Of a DNA stretch of 48,014 nucleotides, positions 15,707-24,145 are shown piece after piece (the stretch's first letter is position 1; the number at the start of each line of letters is the position of its first letter). The stretch spans positions 1 through 48,014 of the forward strand of contig CANJEJ010000007.1 in assembly GCA_947473325.1 (NCBI GenBank). The letters are read 5' to 3'. The notes under the pieces are model-generated. The model did no database searches and was not told where the DNA came from. It saw only the letters and a program-made list of their open reading frames with translations. A program made the translations under genes and the position numbers. The stretch comes from Alphaproteobacteria bacterium. Lineage in GTDB: Bacteria; Pseudomonadota; Alphaproteobacteria; SHVP01.

Positions 15707-16375
15707 GTGACGGCGACCGAAAAGATCATCCTCGCCCTGCCCAAGGGCCGCATCCTCGACGAAGCCCTGCCGCTGGTCCGCCGCGCAGGCATCGAGCCAG
15801 AGACGGCGTTTGCCGATGAGGATTCGCGTCAGCTTCGCTTCACCACCAACGTCCCTGAGATCGACATCATCCGGGTGCGCAGCTTCGACGCCGCCACCTT
15901 TGTCGCCTTCAACGCCGCGCAGATCGGCATCGCCGGCAATGACGTGCTGATGGAGTTCGACTATCCCGAACTCTATGCCCCGCTCGACCTTGGCATCGGC
16001 CGCTGCCGGCTGTCGGTGGCGGAGCCCGCGGCGCTCGCCCCGGGCGACGACCCGTCGCGCTGGAGCCATGTACGGGTCGCCACCAAATATCCCAACGTGA
16101 CGCGCAAGCATTTCGCCGCGCGCGGCGTGCATGCCGAATGCATCAAGCTGAACGGCGCGATGGAAATCGCCCCCGGCCTTGGCCTGTGCCACCACATCGT
16201 CGACCTCGTCAGCAGCGGCGCCACCTTGCGCGCCAACGGGCTTGTCGAGGTGGAACGCATCGCCGACATCTCCTCGCGCCTGATCGTCAACCGCGCTGCC
16301 CTGAAGACGCAGCCTGTGGCCCTCGGCCGCTGGATCGACCGGTTCGCCGAGGTGGTCCATGCCAACGCGGCTTGA
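15707..16375 (+). CDS. hisG: ATP phosphoribosyltransferase, short form
   Basis: 222 aa from the GTG at 15707. The frame also opens at an ATG at 15632, but the extra 25 residues do not resemble HisG. HisG condenses ATP with PRPP, the first step of histidine synthesis. Seen here are [17 protein letters not shown] at the N-terminus, [25 protein letters not shown] and the PRPP-binding region [31 protein letters not shown]. The length fits the short form, which lacks the regulatory C-terminal domain and normally needs HisZ. No hisZ lies in this window. It overlaps hisD by 17 nt. Confidence 0.95.
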   Translation: MTATEKIILALPKGRILDEALPLVRRAGIEPETAFADEDSRQLRFTTNVPEIDIIRVRSFDAATFVAFNAAQIGIAGNDVLMEFDYPELYAPLDLGIGRCRLSVAEPAALAPGDDPSRWSHVRVATKYPNVTRKHFAARGVHAECIKLNGAMEIAPGLGLCHHIVDLVSSGATLRANGLVEVERIADISSRLIVNRAALKTQPVALGRWIDRFAEVVHANAA

Positions 16376-17651
16376 CGCGCGCGCGGCGGACTTTCCGGCA
16401 GCCTTTGCCGCGCTGCTCGCCGCCAAGCGCGAAATCAGCGAAGACGTCGACCAGACTGTCAGCACGATCCTGAAGGATGTTCGCAGACGCGGCGACGCTG
16501 CCGTCGCCGAATACACAAAGCGCTTCGACCGCCTCGACCTGACGCCCGATCGCTTCCGCGTCACAGCGGCGGAGGTCGCTGAAGCCGTGTCCCGGGTGAA
16601 GCCGGAGGCTCGCGCCGCACTAGAGGTCGCCGCCACCCGCATTCGCGCCTATCACGCCGCACAACTGCCCACCGACACGCGCTATCGCGACGCCGAGGGG
16701 GTGGAACTCGGCGCGCGCTGGACGGCTGTGGGCGCGGTGGGGCTCTACGTGCCGGGCGGCACAGCGGCGTACCCCAGTTCCGTCCTGATGAATGCGCTGC
16801 CCGCCGTCGTGGCCAAGGTGCCGCGTGTCGCCATGGTGGTGCCGACGCCGGACGGAAAGCTCAACCCGCTGGTGCTGACCGCGGCGCACGTCGCCGGCGT
16901 CACCGAGATCTACCGTATTGGCGGTGCCCAGGCGGTCGGTGCGCTCGCCTATGGTACTGCCACGATCGCGGCGGTGGACAAGGTGGTGGGGCCCGGCAAC
17001 GCCTTCGTCGCCGCGGCCAAGCGCCAGGTGTTTGGCACGGTCGGCATCGACATGATCGCCGGCCCGTCGGAAATCCTCGTCGTCGCCGATCGCGACAATG
17101 ATCCGACCTGGATCGCCGCCGACCTGCTGTCGCAGGCCGAACACGACACGGCGGCGCAATCCATCCTGATCACCGACGACGCGGCCTTTGCCGATGCCGT
17201 CGTGGCTGCGGTGGACAAGCACCTGACGACGCTGAGCCGCGCCGCCATCGCAGGGGAGAGCTGGCGCGAGCACGGCGCAGTCATCCTGGTGCCAACACTT
17301 GACGATGCCGTTCCGCTGATCGACCGCATAGCACCGGAACATCTCGAACTGGCCATCGCGCAGCCGGACGCCCTGTTTGCAAAGATCCGCAATGCCGGCG
17401 CCGTCTTCCTGGGCCGCTACACGCCGGAAGCCATCGGCGACTATGTCGCCGGGCCTAACCATGTGCTGCCGACGGCGCGCAGCGCGCGCTTCTCGTCGGG
17501 CCTGTCGGTGCTCGACTTCATGAAGCGCACTTCGATCGTCGGCTGCGACGCACAAAGCCTGGCGCGCATCGGCCCCGCCGCCGTAACGCTTGCCGAGACC
17601 GAAGGACTTCCCGCCCACGCGCTGTCGGTCGCGCTGCGACTGCTGCGGTGA
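16359..17651 (+). CDS. hisD: Histidinol dehydrogenase
   Basis: 430 aa, full length. HisD oxidises L-histidinol to histidine in two NAD-dependent steps. Visible hallmarks are the [18 protein letters not shown] segment, the [15 protein letters not shown] and [12 protein letters not shown] motifs, and the zinc-ligand signature [20 protein letters not shown] carries the catalytic Glu-His, [13 protein letters not shown] the ligand Asp, and a C-terminal [11 protein letters not shown] the last ligand His. The ATG at 16359 lies inside the end of hisG and has GAGGTGG upstream, which implies translational coupling. UPF0262 follows after 4 nt. Confidence 0.97.
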   Translation: MPTRLDARAADFPAAFAALLAAKREISEDVDQTVSTILKDVRRRGDAAVAEYTKRFDRLDLTPDRFRVTAAEVAEAVSRVKPEARAALEVAATRIRAYHAAQLPTDTRYRDAEGVELGARWTAVGAVGLYVPGGTAAYPSSVLMNALPAVVAKVPRVAMVVPTPDGKLNPLVLTAAHVAGVTEIYRIGGAQAVGALAYGTATIAAVDKVVGPGNAFVAAAKRQVFGTVGIDMIAGPSEILVVADRDNDPTWIAADLLSQAEHDTAAQSILITDDAAFADAVVAAVDKHLTTLSRAAIAGESWREHGAVILVPTLDDAVPLIDRIAPEHLELAIAQPDALFAKIRNAGAVFLGRYTPEAIGDYVAGPNHVLPTARSARFSSGLSVLDFMKRTSIVGCDAQSLARIGPAAVTLAETEGLPAHALSVALRLLR

Positions 17652-17655
17652 GCCC

Positions 17656-18126
17656 ATGGCGGCCCGCGAACGCCTGATCCGCGTCACCCTTGACGAGCGA
17701 ACCGTTGCCCGGCGCAGCCCCGACATCGAACAGGAACGCAAGATCGCGATCTTCGACCTGCTCGAGGAAAACCACTTTGCCCCGATCGGCGACGACCGCG
17801 GCCCCTACGCGCTGCGTCTTGCCATCGAGGACAGCCGCCTGATCCTCGACATCAGCGACGAGGCGGAAGCACGCATCACGGTCTTTGGCCTGGCGCTCTC
17901 ACCCTTTCGCCGTATCGTCAAGGACTACTGGGAAATTTGCGAGAGCTACTACGAAGCGATCCGCAGCGCGACGCCCTCGCGCATCGAGGCCATCGACATG
18001 GGCCGCCGGGGGCTGCACAACGAAGGATCGGACATCCTGAGAGAGCGGCTGAAGGGCAAGATCGACATCGACGACAACACGGCGCGGCGGCTGTTCACGC
18101 TGCTTTGCGTCCTGCACCTGCGCTAG
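17656..18126 (+). CDS. UPF0262 family protein
   Basis: 156 aa from the ATG at 17656, 4 nt after the hisD stop. The protein is charged and soluble. Recognisable family features are [34 protein letters not shown] near the N-terminus, [23 protein letters not shown] in the middle and a final [17 protein letters not shown] segment. This family sits between hisD and a low-Mr phosphatase in many alphaproteobacteria, but its function is unknown. The next gene starts 7 nt downstream. Confidence 0.88.
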   Translation: MAARERLIRVTLDERTVARRSPDIEQERKIAIFDLLEENHFAPIGDDRGPYALRLAIEDSRLILDISDEAEARITVFGLALSPFRRIVKDYWEICESYYEAIRSATPSRIEAIDMGRRGLHNEGSDILRERLKGKIDIDDNTARRLFTLLCVLHLR

Positions 18127-18133
18127 GCCGTCG

Positions 18134-18604
18134 ATGACCAAACCCTCCCTGCCCGGCTCCGTCCTTTTCGCCTGCGACCTCAACGTGGTGCGTTCGGCGA
18201 TGGCGGAAGGATTGATGAAACACCTGTTCGGCGATCGCGTGTATGTTGATTCGGCCGGCGTGACGGCCAACGAGGTCGACCCCTTCGCCATTGCCGTGAT
18301 GGCCGAAATCGGCATCGACATTTCCCGTCACAAAGCCAAGGCGCTGGACGACCTTGCAGACAACTCCTTTGATCTTGTCATCTCCCTGTCGCCACGTGCG
18401 CAGCACGCCGCTGTCGAAATGACGCGCACCATGGCCTGTGACATCGAATACTGGAGCACGCAAGACGCCACCGACGTTCAGGGCTCGCGCGATCAGCGCA
18501 TGGACGCCTATCGCGCGGTGCGAGACCACCTGCGCCAGCGCATCATCGAACGCTTTGGCGAGCCGCCATTGCGTGCCGAGGCCCCCGCGCAGAAGCGCGC
18601 ATGA
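18134..18604 (+). CDS. Low-molecular-weight protein-tyrosine-phosphatase / ArsC-like phosphatase
   Basis: 156 aa. The P-loop near the N-terminus is CDLNVVRSAMAE (Cys14 to Arg20, pattern CxxNxxRS), the nucleophile and phosphate-binding loop of the LMW-PTP superfamily. SAGVTANEVDPFAI is the usual second segment. The family's late acid loop (DP...GS) appears as the degenerate ATDVQGSRDQ, so the general acid is less certain. Whether the substrate is phosphotyrosine or arsenate cannot be told. The stop overlaps the maf start (ATGA), implying coupling. Relatives often have infA between this gene and maf; here there is no room for it. Confidence 0.88.
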   Translation: MTKPSLPGSVLFACDLNVVRSAMAEGLMKHLFGDRVYVDSAGVTANEVDPFAIAVMAEIGIDISRHKAKALDDLADNSFDLVISLSPRAQHAAVEMTRTMACDIEYWSTQDATDVQGSRDQRMDAYRAVRDHLRQRIIERFGEPPLRAEAPAQKRA

Positions 18605-19188
18605 TGCCCCGGCTCATCCTGGCCTCCGCCTCGCCCCGCCGGCTCGCGCTCCTGGCACAGATTGGTGTGACGCTCGCTGGCGTGGAAGCAGCCGACCTCG
18701 ATGAGGCGGTCCTGCCGGGCGAACTGCCCGCCGCCTATGTGACCCGGCTGGCAGAAGCCAAGGCCCGCGCCGTCGCCGCACGGCATGACGACGCGCTTGT
18801 TCTCGGCGCCGATACGGCGGTGGCATGCGGCCGCCGCATCCTGCCCAAGGCGGAAGACGAAAAGACCGCCGCTGCGTGCCTGCACCTGTTGTCCGGTCGC
18901 AGCCACCGCGTTCATTCCGCTATCGCCGTCATCGCGCCCGGTGGCATCCTGCGCCAGCGCCTGGTGACCAGCCGCGTTACCTTCAAGCATCTCGACGAAG
19001 CGGAAACACGCGCCTATCTCGCCAGCGGCGAATGGCACGGCAAGGCCGGTGGCTATGCCATCCAGGGACTCGCTGCGGCCTTTGTCAGCGATGTGCAGGG
19101 ATCCTATTCGGCCGTCGTCGGCCTGCCTCTGTTTGAAACCTCCCAGATGTTGCGCGGGCTTGGCCTGCGGATCGGAACCCTATCGTGA
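18601..19188 (+). CDS. maf: Maf-family nucleotide pyrophosphatase
   Basis: 195 aa. Maf proteins hydrolyse non-canonical or selected NTPs to NMP and pyrophosphate and are linked to control of division and septum formation. The N-terminal LILASASPRRLALLAQIG is the diagnostic SxSPRR phosphate-binding motif. The catalytic Asp lies in VLGADTAVACGRRILPKAED. KAGGYAIQGLAAAFVSDVQGSYSAVVGLPL is the conserved late signature. Two tandem ATG codons (18601 and 18604) could start it. It overlaps the previous gene by 4 nt and the next by 4 nt. Confidence 0.95.
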   Translation: MMPRLILASASPRRLALLAQIGVTLAGVEAADLDEAVLPGELPAAYVTRLAEAKARAVAARHDDALVLGADTAVACGRRILPKAEDEKTAAACLHLLSGRSHRVHSAIAVIAPGGILRQRLVTSRVTFKHLDEAETRAYLASGEWHGKAGGYAIQGLAAAFVSDVQGSYSAVVGLPLFETSQMLRGLGLRIGTLS

Positions 19189-20573
19189 GCAACCGCCTTC
19201 TCGTTTCCGGCAGCACCGGCGAAATCCGCATCGCCCGCGTGGACGATGGCGGACTCGCCGACATCGCACTGCTCCGCGGGCAACGCCAGGACCTTGCGGG
19301 TCGCGTCTTCATCGGCCGCGTGCAGCGCGTGGTGCCGGCGCTTGACGCCGCCTTTGTCCATGTCGGGCAGGAGGCCGATGGCTTCCTGACCGCCAGCGCC
19401 GTGCGGAATGAGGCGGCGAAACAGGGCATCAACCGGCGGGTCCATGAGGGCGAGGTGATGCTGGTGCAGGCGCTGGGGCCGGGCAGCGGCGACAAGGGCC
19501 TGCGCCTCACCACCCAGATCAGCCTGCGCGGGCGTTTTCTCGGTCTGCAGCCGTTCACCCCCCCGCGCGAGGAGGACGCGCTCGCACCATTGCGCCACCG
19601 CTTCGACCTGCCTGGCACGCTGACGCCCCTGACCAAGGCGCCGCCGGAAGAGGCCGCCCTGCTGCGTCTTGATGCGGAGAATCTGGGGCAACGCTGGGCG
19701 GCGATCGAACAGCGCCGGAACGAAACCGACCTGGCCGAACTGCTGGACGAGGGCGAGCCCGACCTGGTGCATGCAATTCGGCCGATGCTGGGTGCGGATG
19801 CGCTGCCGATTGTTGTCGATGACGCGGAATCCTTTGCCATCCTGCACGGCTGGTGCAGCGTCCAGGCGCCCGACATCGCAGCCCTGCTGGCGCGACACAG
19901 TGGCCCGGACCTGTTCGAAAGCAGCGGCGTGGAGACCGACCTCGCCACCGCGCTTGCCCGCATCGTGCCGCTGCCAGGCGGCGGACGCCTGATCATCGAA
20001 CCGACCGAGGGGCTGGTGTCCGTCGATGTCGACTCCGGCGGCGGCACCGCCGGGCCTGACCGCCGCAGCAACGCGCGCAGCGTCAACATGGAAGCCCTGA
20101 CGGCGCTCGTGCGGCAGATTCGCCTGCGCCGGCTGGCTGGCCTGATTGCTGTCGACTTCATTCACATGCGCCACCCGTCCGACCGCAAGGCAGTGACGGA
20201 AAAGCTGGAAGCCGCCTTCGCGCAGGACGAGGTCACCACTCGCATGGCGCCCGTGCCCGCCTTTGGCCTCGCGGTGCTCAATCGCCAGCGCGTGCGCGAG
20301 CCGCTGGCCAGCTGGTTCCTGCAGTCCCAGGCCGATGCGACTCCAGTCTGGCAGATCGAGGCGGCGGCCCTGCGACTGCTGCGCGATGCCGAACGCGCGA
20401 TCCGCAATGACCGCGCCCGCCGCGCGCCCGTCCTGCGCGTCAGCACCGCGGTGGCCGCGCACCTCAGCCAAAGCGACCTGCTCAAGACCTTCGAGGCCCG
20501 CACCGGCGTCTTGCCTGACGTGCGAACGGACGCCACGATGGCGGCCGATGCTGGGGAAACTTCAGCGAGCTGA
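19185..20573 (+). CDS. rng: Ribonuclease E/G family endoribonuclease
   Basis: 462 aa from a GTG at 19185 that overlaps the maf stop (GTGA). An S1 RNA-binding domain lies at about residues 37-115 (GRVFIGRVQRVVPALDAAFVHVG). The catalytic core has SVDVDSGGG near residue 280 and IAVDFIHMR near residue 324, which supply the two metal-binding aspartates. The length matches RNase G rather than full RNase E: there is no long C-terminal scaffold domain. The Zn-link CPxC motif of RNase E is not seen. Likely role: 5'-end-dependent RNA processing, including 16S rRNA maturation. The symbol is assigned by length and is tentative. Confidence 0.88.
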   Translation: MSNRLLVSGSTGEIRIARVDDGGLADIALLRGQRQDLAGRVFIGRVQRVVPALDAAFVHVGQEADGFLTASAVRNEAAKQGINRRVHEGEVMLVQALGPGSGDKGLRLTTQISLRGRFLGLQPFTPPREEDALAPLRHRFDLPGTLTPLTKAPPEEAALLRLDAENLGQRWAAIEQRRNETDLAELLDEGEPDLVHAIRPMLGADALPIVVDDAESFAILHGWCSVQAPDIAALLARHSGPDLFESSGVETDLATALARIVPLPGGGRLIIEPTEGLVSVDVDSGGGTAGPDRRSNARSVNMEALTALVRQIRLRRLAGLIAVDFIHMRHPSDRKAVTEKLEAAFAQDEVTTRMAPVPAFGLAVLNRQRVREPLASWFLQSQADATPVWQIEAAALRLLRDAERAIRNDRARRAPVLRVSTAVAAHLSQSDLLKTFEARTGVLPDVRTDATMAADAGETSAS

Positions 20574-20576
20574 GGC

Positions 20577-20807
20577 ATGGGCGGCGATCCGGCAAAGCTA
20601 GGCAGCGCCCGCTGCCCGATCTGCGGCAAACCGGCCGAGGCGAAGCTGCGCCCCTTCTGTTCAAGGCGATGCGCCGAGGTCGATCTCGGCCGCTGGCTCG
20701 GCGGCGCCTATGCCATTCCGGCGGTGGACCCACCCGACGATTTCGAGGCCGACGACGCCGGCCCGCCCAGCAACGACAACCGGCCCTGCGGCCGGGACCG
20801 GACCTAA
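20577..20807 (+). CDS. yacG: DNA gyrase inhibitor / zinc-binding protein YacG
   Basis: 76 aa, 3 nt after the RNase gene. The treble-clef zinc site is complete: CPIC (Cys13, Cys16) and CSRRC (Cys28, Cys32), followed by AEVDLGRWLGGAYAIP, a strong YacG signature. The E. coli protein binds GyrB and inhibits gyrase. The C-terminus is acidic and disordered and ends in a Pro/Asn/Arg tail. It is the last protein gene of the murA-to-yacG block; tRNA-Phe follows after 78 bp. Confidence 0.93.
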   Translation: MGGDPAKLGSARCPICGKPAEAKLRPFCSRRCAEVDLGRWLGGAYAIPAVDPPDDFEADDAGPPSNDNRPCGRDRT

Positions 20808-20885
20808 CGGCGGGCGCTGGACACGTCCCGCCGAATCCGCCTATAACGCGCCCTCATCCGTTCCGCCGGCCATGGCCGGCTTGGG

Positions 20886-20961
20886 GCCCAGGTAGCTCAG
20901 TTGGTAGAGCAGCGGATTGAAAATCCGCGTGTCGCTGGTTCGATTCCGGCCCTGGGCACCA
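20886..20961 (+). tRNA. tRNA-Phe (anticodon GAA)
   Basis: 76 nt with CCA encoded. The acceptor is GCCCAGG/CCTGGGC. The D-arm is GCTC/GAGC with loop AGTTGGTA, the anticodon stem GCGGA/TCCGC with loop TTGAAAA, and the T-arm GCTGG/CCGGC (one G-T pair) with loop TTCGATT. The anticodon GAA reads UUC and UUU. Its place right after yacG is the usual alphaproteobacterial one. Confidence 0.97.
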
Positions 20962-21142
20962 CTCCCCTTTCCCCAGTCTCCACCGCTCGTGTCCGCTGCG
21001 CAGTCTTCATGTCAGTGCCACATTGAGTGCGACCGTGCATGCACGATGGCAATGACGCTGTGCGGGATGACACCGGCCTCTGCTGCTGGCTAAGTTGAGG
21101 CCAGGATCGGGAACAACGCCTGACCACGAGACGGAGCGAACC

Positions 21143-21520
21143 ATGAAAACACTGCGGGACCTTCTGGCCGGCGCAGAAGCCGGCGTTCCCCGAATCAGTG
21201 TGCAAGATGCGCGGGCCTTGCACGGGCGGTCTGATGTCGTCTTCCTCGACGTCCGGGAACCGCCAGAAGTTGCCGCCTCGGGCAAGATCGCGGGGGCGCT
21301 CGCCATCCCGCGCGGATTGGTCGAATTCCGCGCCGATCCAGGCGTACCCGCGCATGACGCAGCCTTGGATCCCACGAAGACGATCGTGGTTTACTGCGCG
21401 GCGGGCGGCCGGGCCGCACTCGTCGGCGAGACACTAAAGAATATGGGCTATCGCAACGTCCGCAATCTTGGCGGCTTCAAGGCATGGGTGGATGCCGGTG
21501 GCCCTGTCGACAAAGCCTGA
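21143..21520 (+). CDS. Rhodanese-like sulfurtransferase domain protein
   Basis: 125 aa from the ATG at 21143, with GGAG upstream; a longer in-frame ATG at 21095 lacks a ribosome-binding site. It is a single-domain rhodanese: DVVFLDVREPPEVAASGKIAGALAIPRG is the typical first half. The active-site loop is CAAGGR with Cys85 as the persulfide-forming residue, and GGFKAWVDAGGP ends the fold. It has no signal peptide, so it is cytoplasmic. The physiological sulfur donor and acceptor cannot be inferred. The MmgE/PrpD gene starts 35 bp downstream. Confidence 0.9.
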   Translation: MKTLRDLLAGAEAGVPRISVQDARALHGRSDVVFLDVREPPEVAASGKIAGALAIPRGLVEFRADPGVPAHDAALDPTKTIVVYCAAGGRAALVGETLKNMGYRNVRNLGGFKAWVDAGGPVDKA

Positions 21521-21555
21521 GACTCGGCCGTTGCAGCTGTAGGCAAGATCGCCGC

Positions 21556-22929
21556 ATGAGCGTCACACGCGAGATCGTGCGATTTGTCAACGGTGCACGC
21601 TATGGCGACATGCCTCCCGCTGCCGTGGTGGCGACAAAAGGTGCGATCCTCAACATCCTTGGCAACTGCGTGGCCGGCACGCGCACACGCATCGGCGCGA
21701 TGCACATCGAGACCGCCATGGACATGGGCGGCGGACGCGACCAGGCGACCATCCTGGGAAACGGCGCGCGTGTCTCGGTGCCCCTTGCGGCCTATGCGAA
21801 TGGCAATCTCGCCTTCGCGCTCGACTACGAAGACACGCTCTACTACATCACGCACCCGGGCTTCATCACCGTGTCGGTGGGCCTCGCCGTTGCAGAACAG
21901 CGTGGTCGAAGCGGCCAGGATCTTCTATTGGCCATCTGCCTTGGCTATGAGGTTCTGGGCCGCATGGGTCCCGCCATGCAGCCCACGCCCGAACGCGGCC
22001 GGCAGGTGTTCGGCGAGCAGTACCATCCGTTCGGCGGCGCGGTAACGGCCGGCAAACTGCTGGGCCTCGGCGAGGAAGCCTTCGACAGCGCCTTCGGCAT
22101 CGCCGGCACCTATGCGAGCGTGCCATCCGCCTACAAATATTTTGGTGTCGTCGCCGAAACGCGGCCGATGCGCGAGGTGAAGCTCGGCTGGGGCTGGATG
22201 AGCATGGCCGGCACGCTGGCTGCGCTGTCTGCGGAGCGAGGCTTTGCCGGCGGCCATGGCGTGCTGGACGGCCCACATGGATTTCATGTGATGGCAGGAT
22301 CAGACCGGATCGATCTCGCCCGGCTGACGCGCGACCTTGGCACGCGCTGGCTGGTCACCGATACCGAGTTCAAGGTCTATCCCGCGATCGCCCGCAACAC
22401 GCCGCCGCATGTTGCAACCCGCGCGCTGGTGACGGAGCATGGCATCCGGCCCGAAGACATTGCCCGTATTACTGTGCGCGGCATGCAGATGCACCTGGTC
22501 GGAGATTTCGACCCGAAGAGCGCGGTCGATGCACAGTTCTCCCTGCCCTATGCCGTGGCCACCGCGGCGCTGCGGCTGGAGCCGGGCCCCGGGCTTTACG
22601 ACGACACCCGGCTGCACGATCCGATGTTGCGCGGCTTGCTGACCCGCATCGTGCTGGAGCACGACACCGCAGCCGACGCGCTGTTCTTCAACGAGCAACG
22701 GCAGAAATTCACCGTATCAATCGAGCTCGAGTCCGGCCGCCGGGTCGAGCGGGCCATCGAATTTCCGCGCGAACAGCCGCGGCTGGACTGGACGGGACTG
22801 AGCAGCAAGTTCCGTAACCTGTGTGACGGCATCCTGCCCAGTGGCCAGATCACCGAGGCCATCGAACGCGTCGAGGGGCTGGACCGCGAGACCGACATCG
22901 GCCGGCTCATCCGCACCCTGATTCCCTGA
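21556..22929 (+). CDS. MmgE/PrpD family protein
   Basis: 457 aa from the ATG at 21556; the frame extends upstream to 21484 but that part overlaps the rhodanese gene. The MmgE/PrpD fold includes 2-methylcitrate dehydratase, cis-aconitate decarboxylase-like enzymes and many members of unknown substrate. Visible family text includes AKGAILNILGNCVAGTR-like and LAFALDYEDTLYYITHPGFITVSVGLAVAEQ near the N-terminus. FGGAVTAGKLLGLGEEAFDSAFGIAGTYAS and KVYPAIARNTPPHVATRAL come later. No methylcitrate-cycle genes are adjacent, so a prpD role should not be assumed. Confidence 0.88.
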   Translation: MSVTREIVRFVNGARYGDMPPAAVVATKGAILNILGNCVAGTRTRIGAMHIETAMDMGGGRDQATILGNGARVSVPLAAYANGNLAFALDYEDTLYYITHPGFITVSVGLAVAEQRGRSGQDLLLAICLGYEVLGRMGPAMQPTPERGRQVFGEQYHPFGGAVTAGKLLGLGEEAFDSAFGIAGTYASVPSAYKYFGVVAETRPMREVKLGWGWMSMAGTLAALSAERGFAGGHGVLDGPHGFHVMAGSDRIDLARLTRDLGTRWLVTDTEFKVYPAIARNTPPHVATRALVTEHGIRPEDIARITVRGMQMHLVGDFDPKSAVDAQFSLPYAVATAALRLEPGPGLYDDTRLHDPMLRGLLTRIVLEHDTAADALFFNEQRQKFTVSIELESGRRVERAIEFPREQPRLDWTGLSSKFRNLCDGILPSGQITEAIERVEGLDRETDIGRLIRTLIP

Positions 22930-22999
22930 TCTGACTCTGCATTGGCAGTTTGCGTAAACGGGCGCTGCGCCTAGGATGCCGGCGACTCCAAGATGGCAG

Positions 23000-24115
23000 A
23001 TGATGATGAGCAACAACGTCACCAACATCCTCTTCAAGCAGAGCCCCGTCGTCCAGACCGCGGCGGCTAGCGACACGCACCGCCGCTGGCTGGTGAAGCG
23101 CCGCCCAATCGGCATGCCGACGGTCGATGATTTCCTGATGACCGAGGAAATGATCCCGCAGCCTCGCCCGGGCCGCATGCTGGTGCGGACGATCTGCCTG
23201 TCGCTCGACCCGTTCCAGCGCACGGCGATCAACGCCAATCCGCGGTCGGTCGAATGCGTACCGCTCTACGGCGTGATGCTGGGCGATGTGGTGGGCGAGG
23301 TGATCTCATCCACCCTGCCCGGATTTGAGCCGGGCGACATCGTCAACGAGCTGCTCGGCTGGCAGAGCTACGCGGTGTCGGACGGCAAGGGTCACTACAT
23401 CCATAATCCGTCGGGCGCCCGCAAGGTCGATCCCGCGCTCGGGCCTATCTCGACCGCTATCGGCATCCTCGGCCGCAGCGGGCTGACCGCCTACTTCTCG
23501 GTGCTTCGCGAACTGAAGCCGCGCGCGGGCGAGACCATGGTGGTGTCGAGCGCCGGCGGCGCCGTGGGCTCGATCGCCGGCGCGATCGGCAAGATCATGG
23601 GCTGCCGCGTCATCGGCATCACGGGCAGCGACGCGAAGGTGGAGTTCATCACGAAGGAACTCGGGTTCGACGCCGGCATCAACTACAAGAAGGTCAACGA
23701 CCTGGGCAGCGCCATCCGCCGTCTCGCGCCCAAGGGCGTCGATATGTATTACGAGAATGTCGGCGGGCCGATCTCGCAGGCGGTGATGCAGGAGATGAAC
23801 GCAGGCTCGCGCATCACCATCGTCGGGCTGATGGCCCACTACAACGAAGTGGATGAGAAGGGCGAGCCATGGAAGTGGCCCTATCTCGAATGGGGCTACA
23901 AGCAGAAGCCCTTCATCATCCATGACTATGACGAGGAAGAGGCCGACGGCCTGAAGCAGCTCTCCGCCTGGATCAAGGAGGGCAAACTGCCCTACCGCGA
24001 GGACATCGTCGAAGGGCTGGAGAACGCCCCCGCCGCCTGGATCGACCTGCTGAACGGCGGCAATGTCGGCAAGCGCATTGTGCGCGTCGGCCCGAACCCG
24101 ACCGGCATCGCCTGA
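23000..24115 (+). CDS. NADP-dependent MDR oxidoreductase (CurA / leukotriene B4 dehydrogenase type)
   Basis: 371 aa from the first of three tandem ATG codons at 23000-23008; an ATG at 22976 is also in frame and the exact start is uncertain. The family reduces the C=C bond of alpha,beta-unsaturated ketones and aldehydes using NADPH and has no zinc. Seen are LVRTICLSLDPFQRTAIN, the substrate-domain GDVVGEVISS, and the nucleotide-binding loop VVSSAGGAVGSIAGAIGKIMGCRVIGI (AxxGxxG type). GVDMYYENVGGPISQAVM and a GKRIVRVG C-terminus follow. The zinc-ligand cysteines of alcohol dehydrogenases are absent. The kinase-like gene follows 30 bp downstream. Confidence 0.88.
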   Translation: MMMSNNVTNILFKQSPVVQTAAASDTHRRWLVKRRPIGMPTVDDFLMTEEMIPQPRPGRMLVRTICLSLDPFQRTAINANPRSVECVPLYGVMLGDVVGEVISSTLPGFEPGDIVNELLGWQSYAVSDGKGHYIHNPSGARKVDPALGPISTAIGILGRSGLTAYFSVLRELKPRAGETMVVSSAGGAVGSIAGAIGKIMGCRVIGITGSDAKVEFITKELGFDAGINYKKVNDLGSAIRRLAPKGVDMYYENVGGPISQAVMQEMNAGSRITIVGLMAHYNEVDEKGEPWKWPYLEWGYKQKPFIIHDYDEEEADGLKQLSAWIKEGKLPYREDIVEGLENAPAAWIDLLNGGNVGKRIVRVGPNPTGIA

Positions 24116-24145
24116 ACCTTTCCACTGCTGCTTCGAAAGAGTGTC

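Noticed and set aside
21034-21045. 12-bp palindrome CGTGCATGCACG between tRNA-Phe and the rhodanese gene
   Set aside because: Single short palindrome with no second copy and not near a promoter I could identify; could be chance.
21556-22929. Naming the MmgE/PrpD gene prpD (methylcitrate cycle)
   Set aside because: No prpB, prpC or acnD neighbours; family membership alone does not give the substrate.
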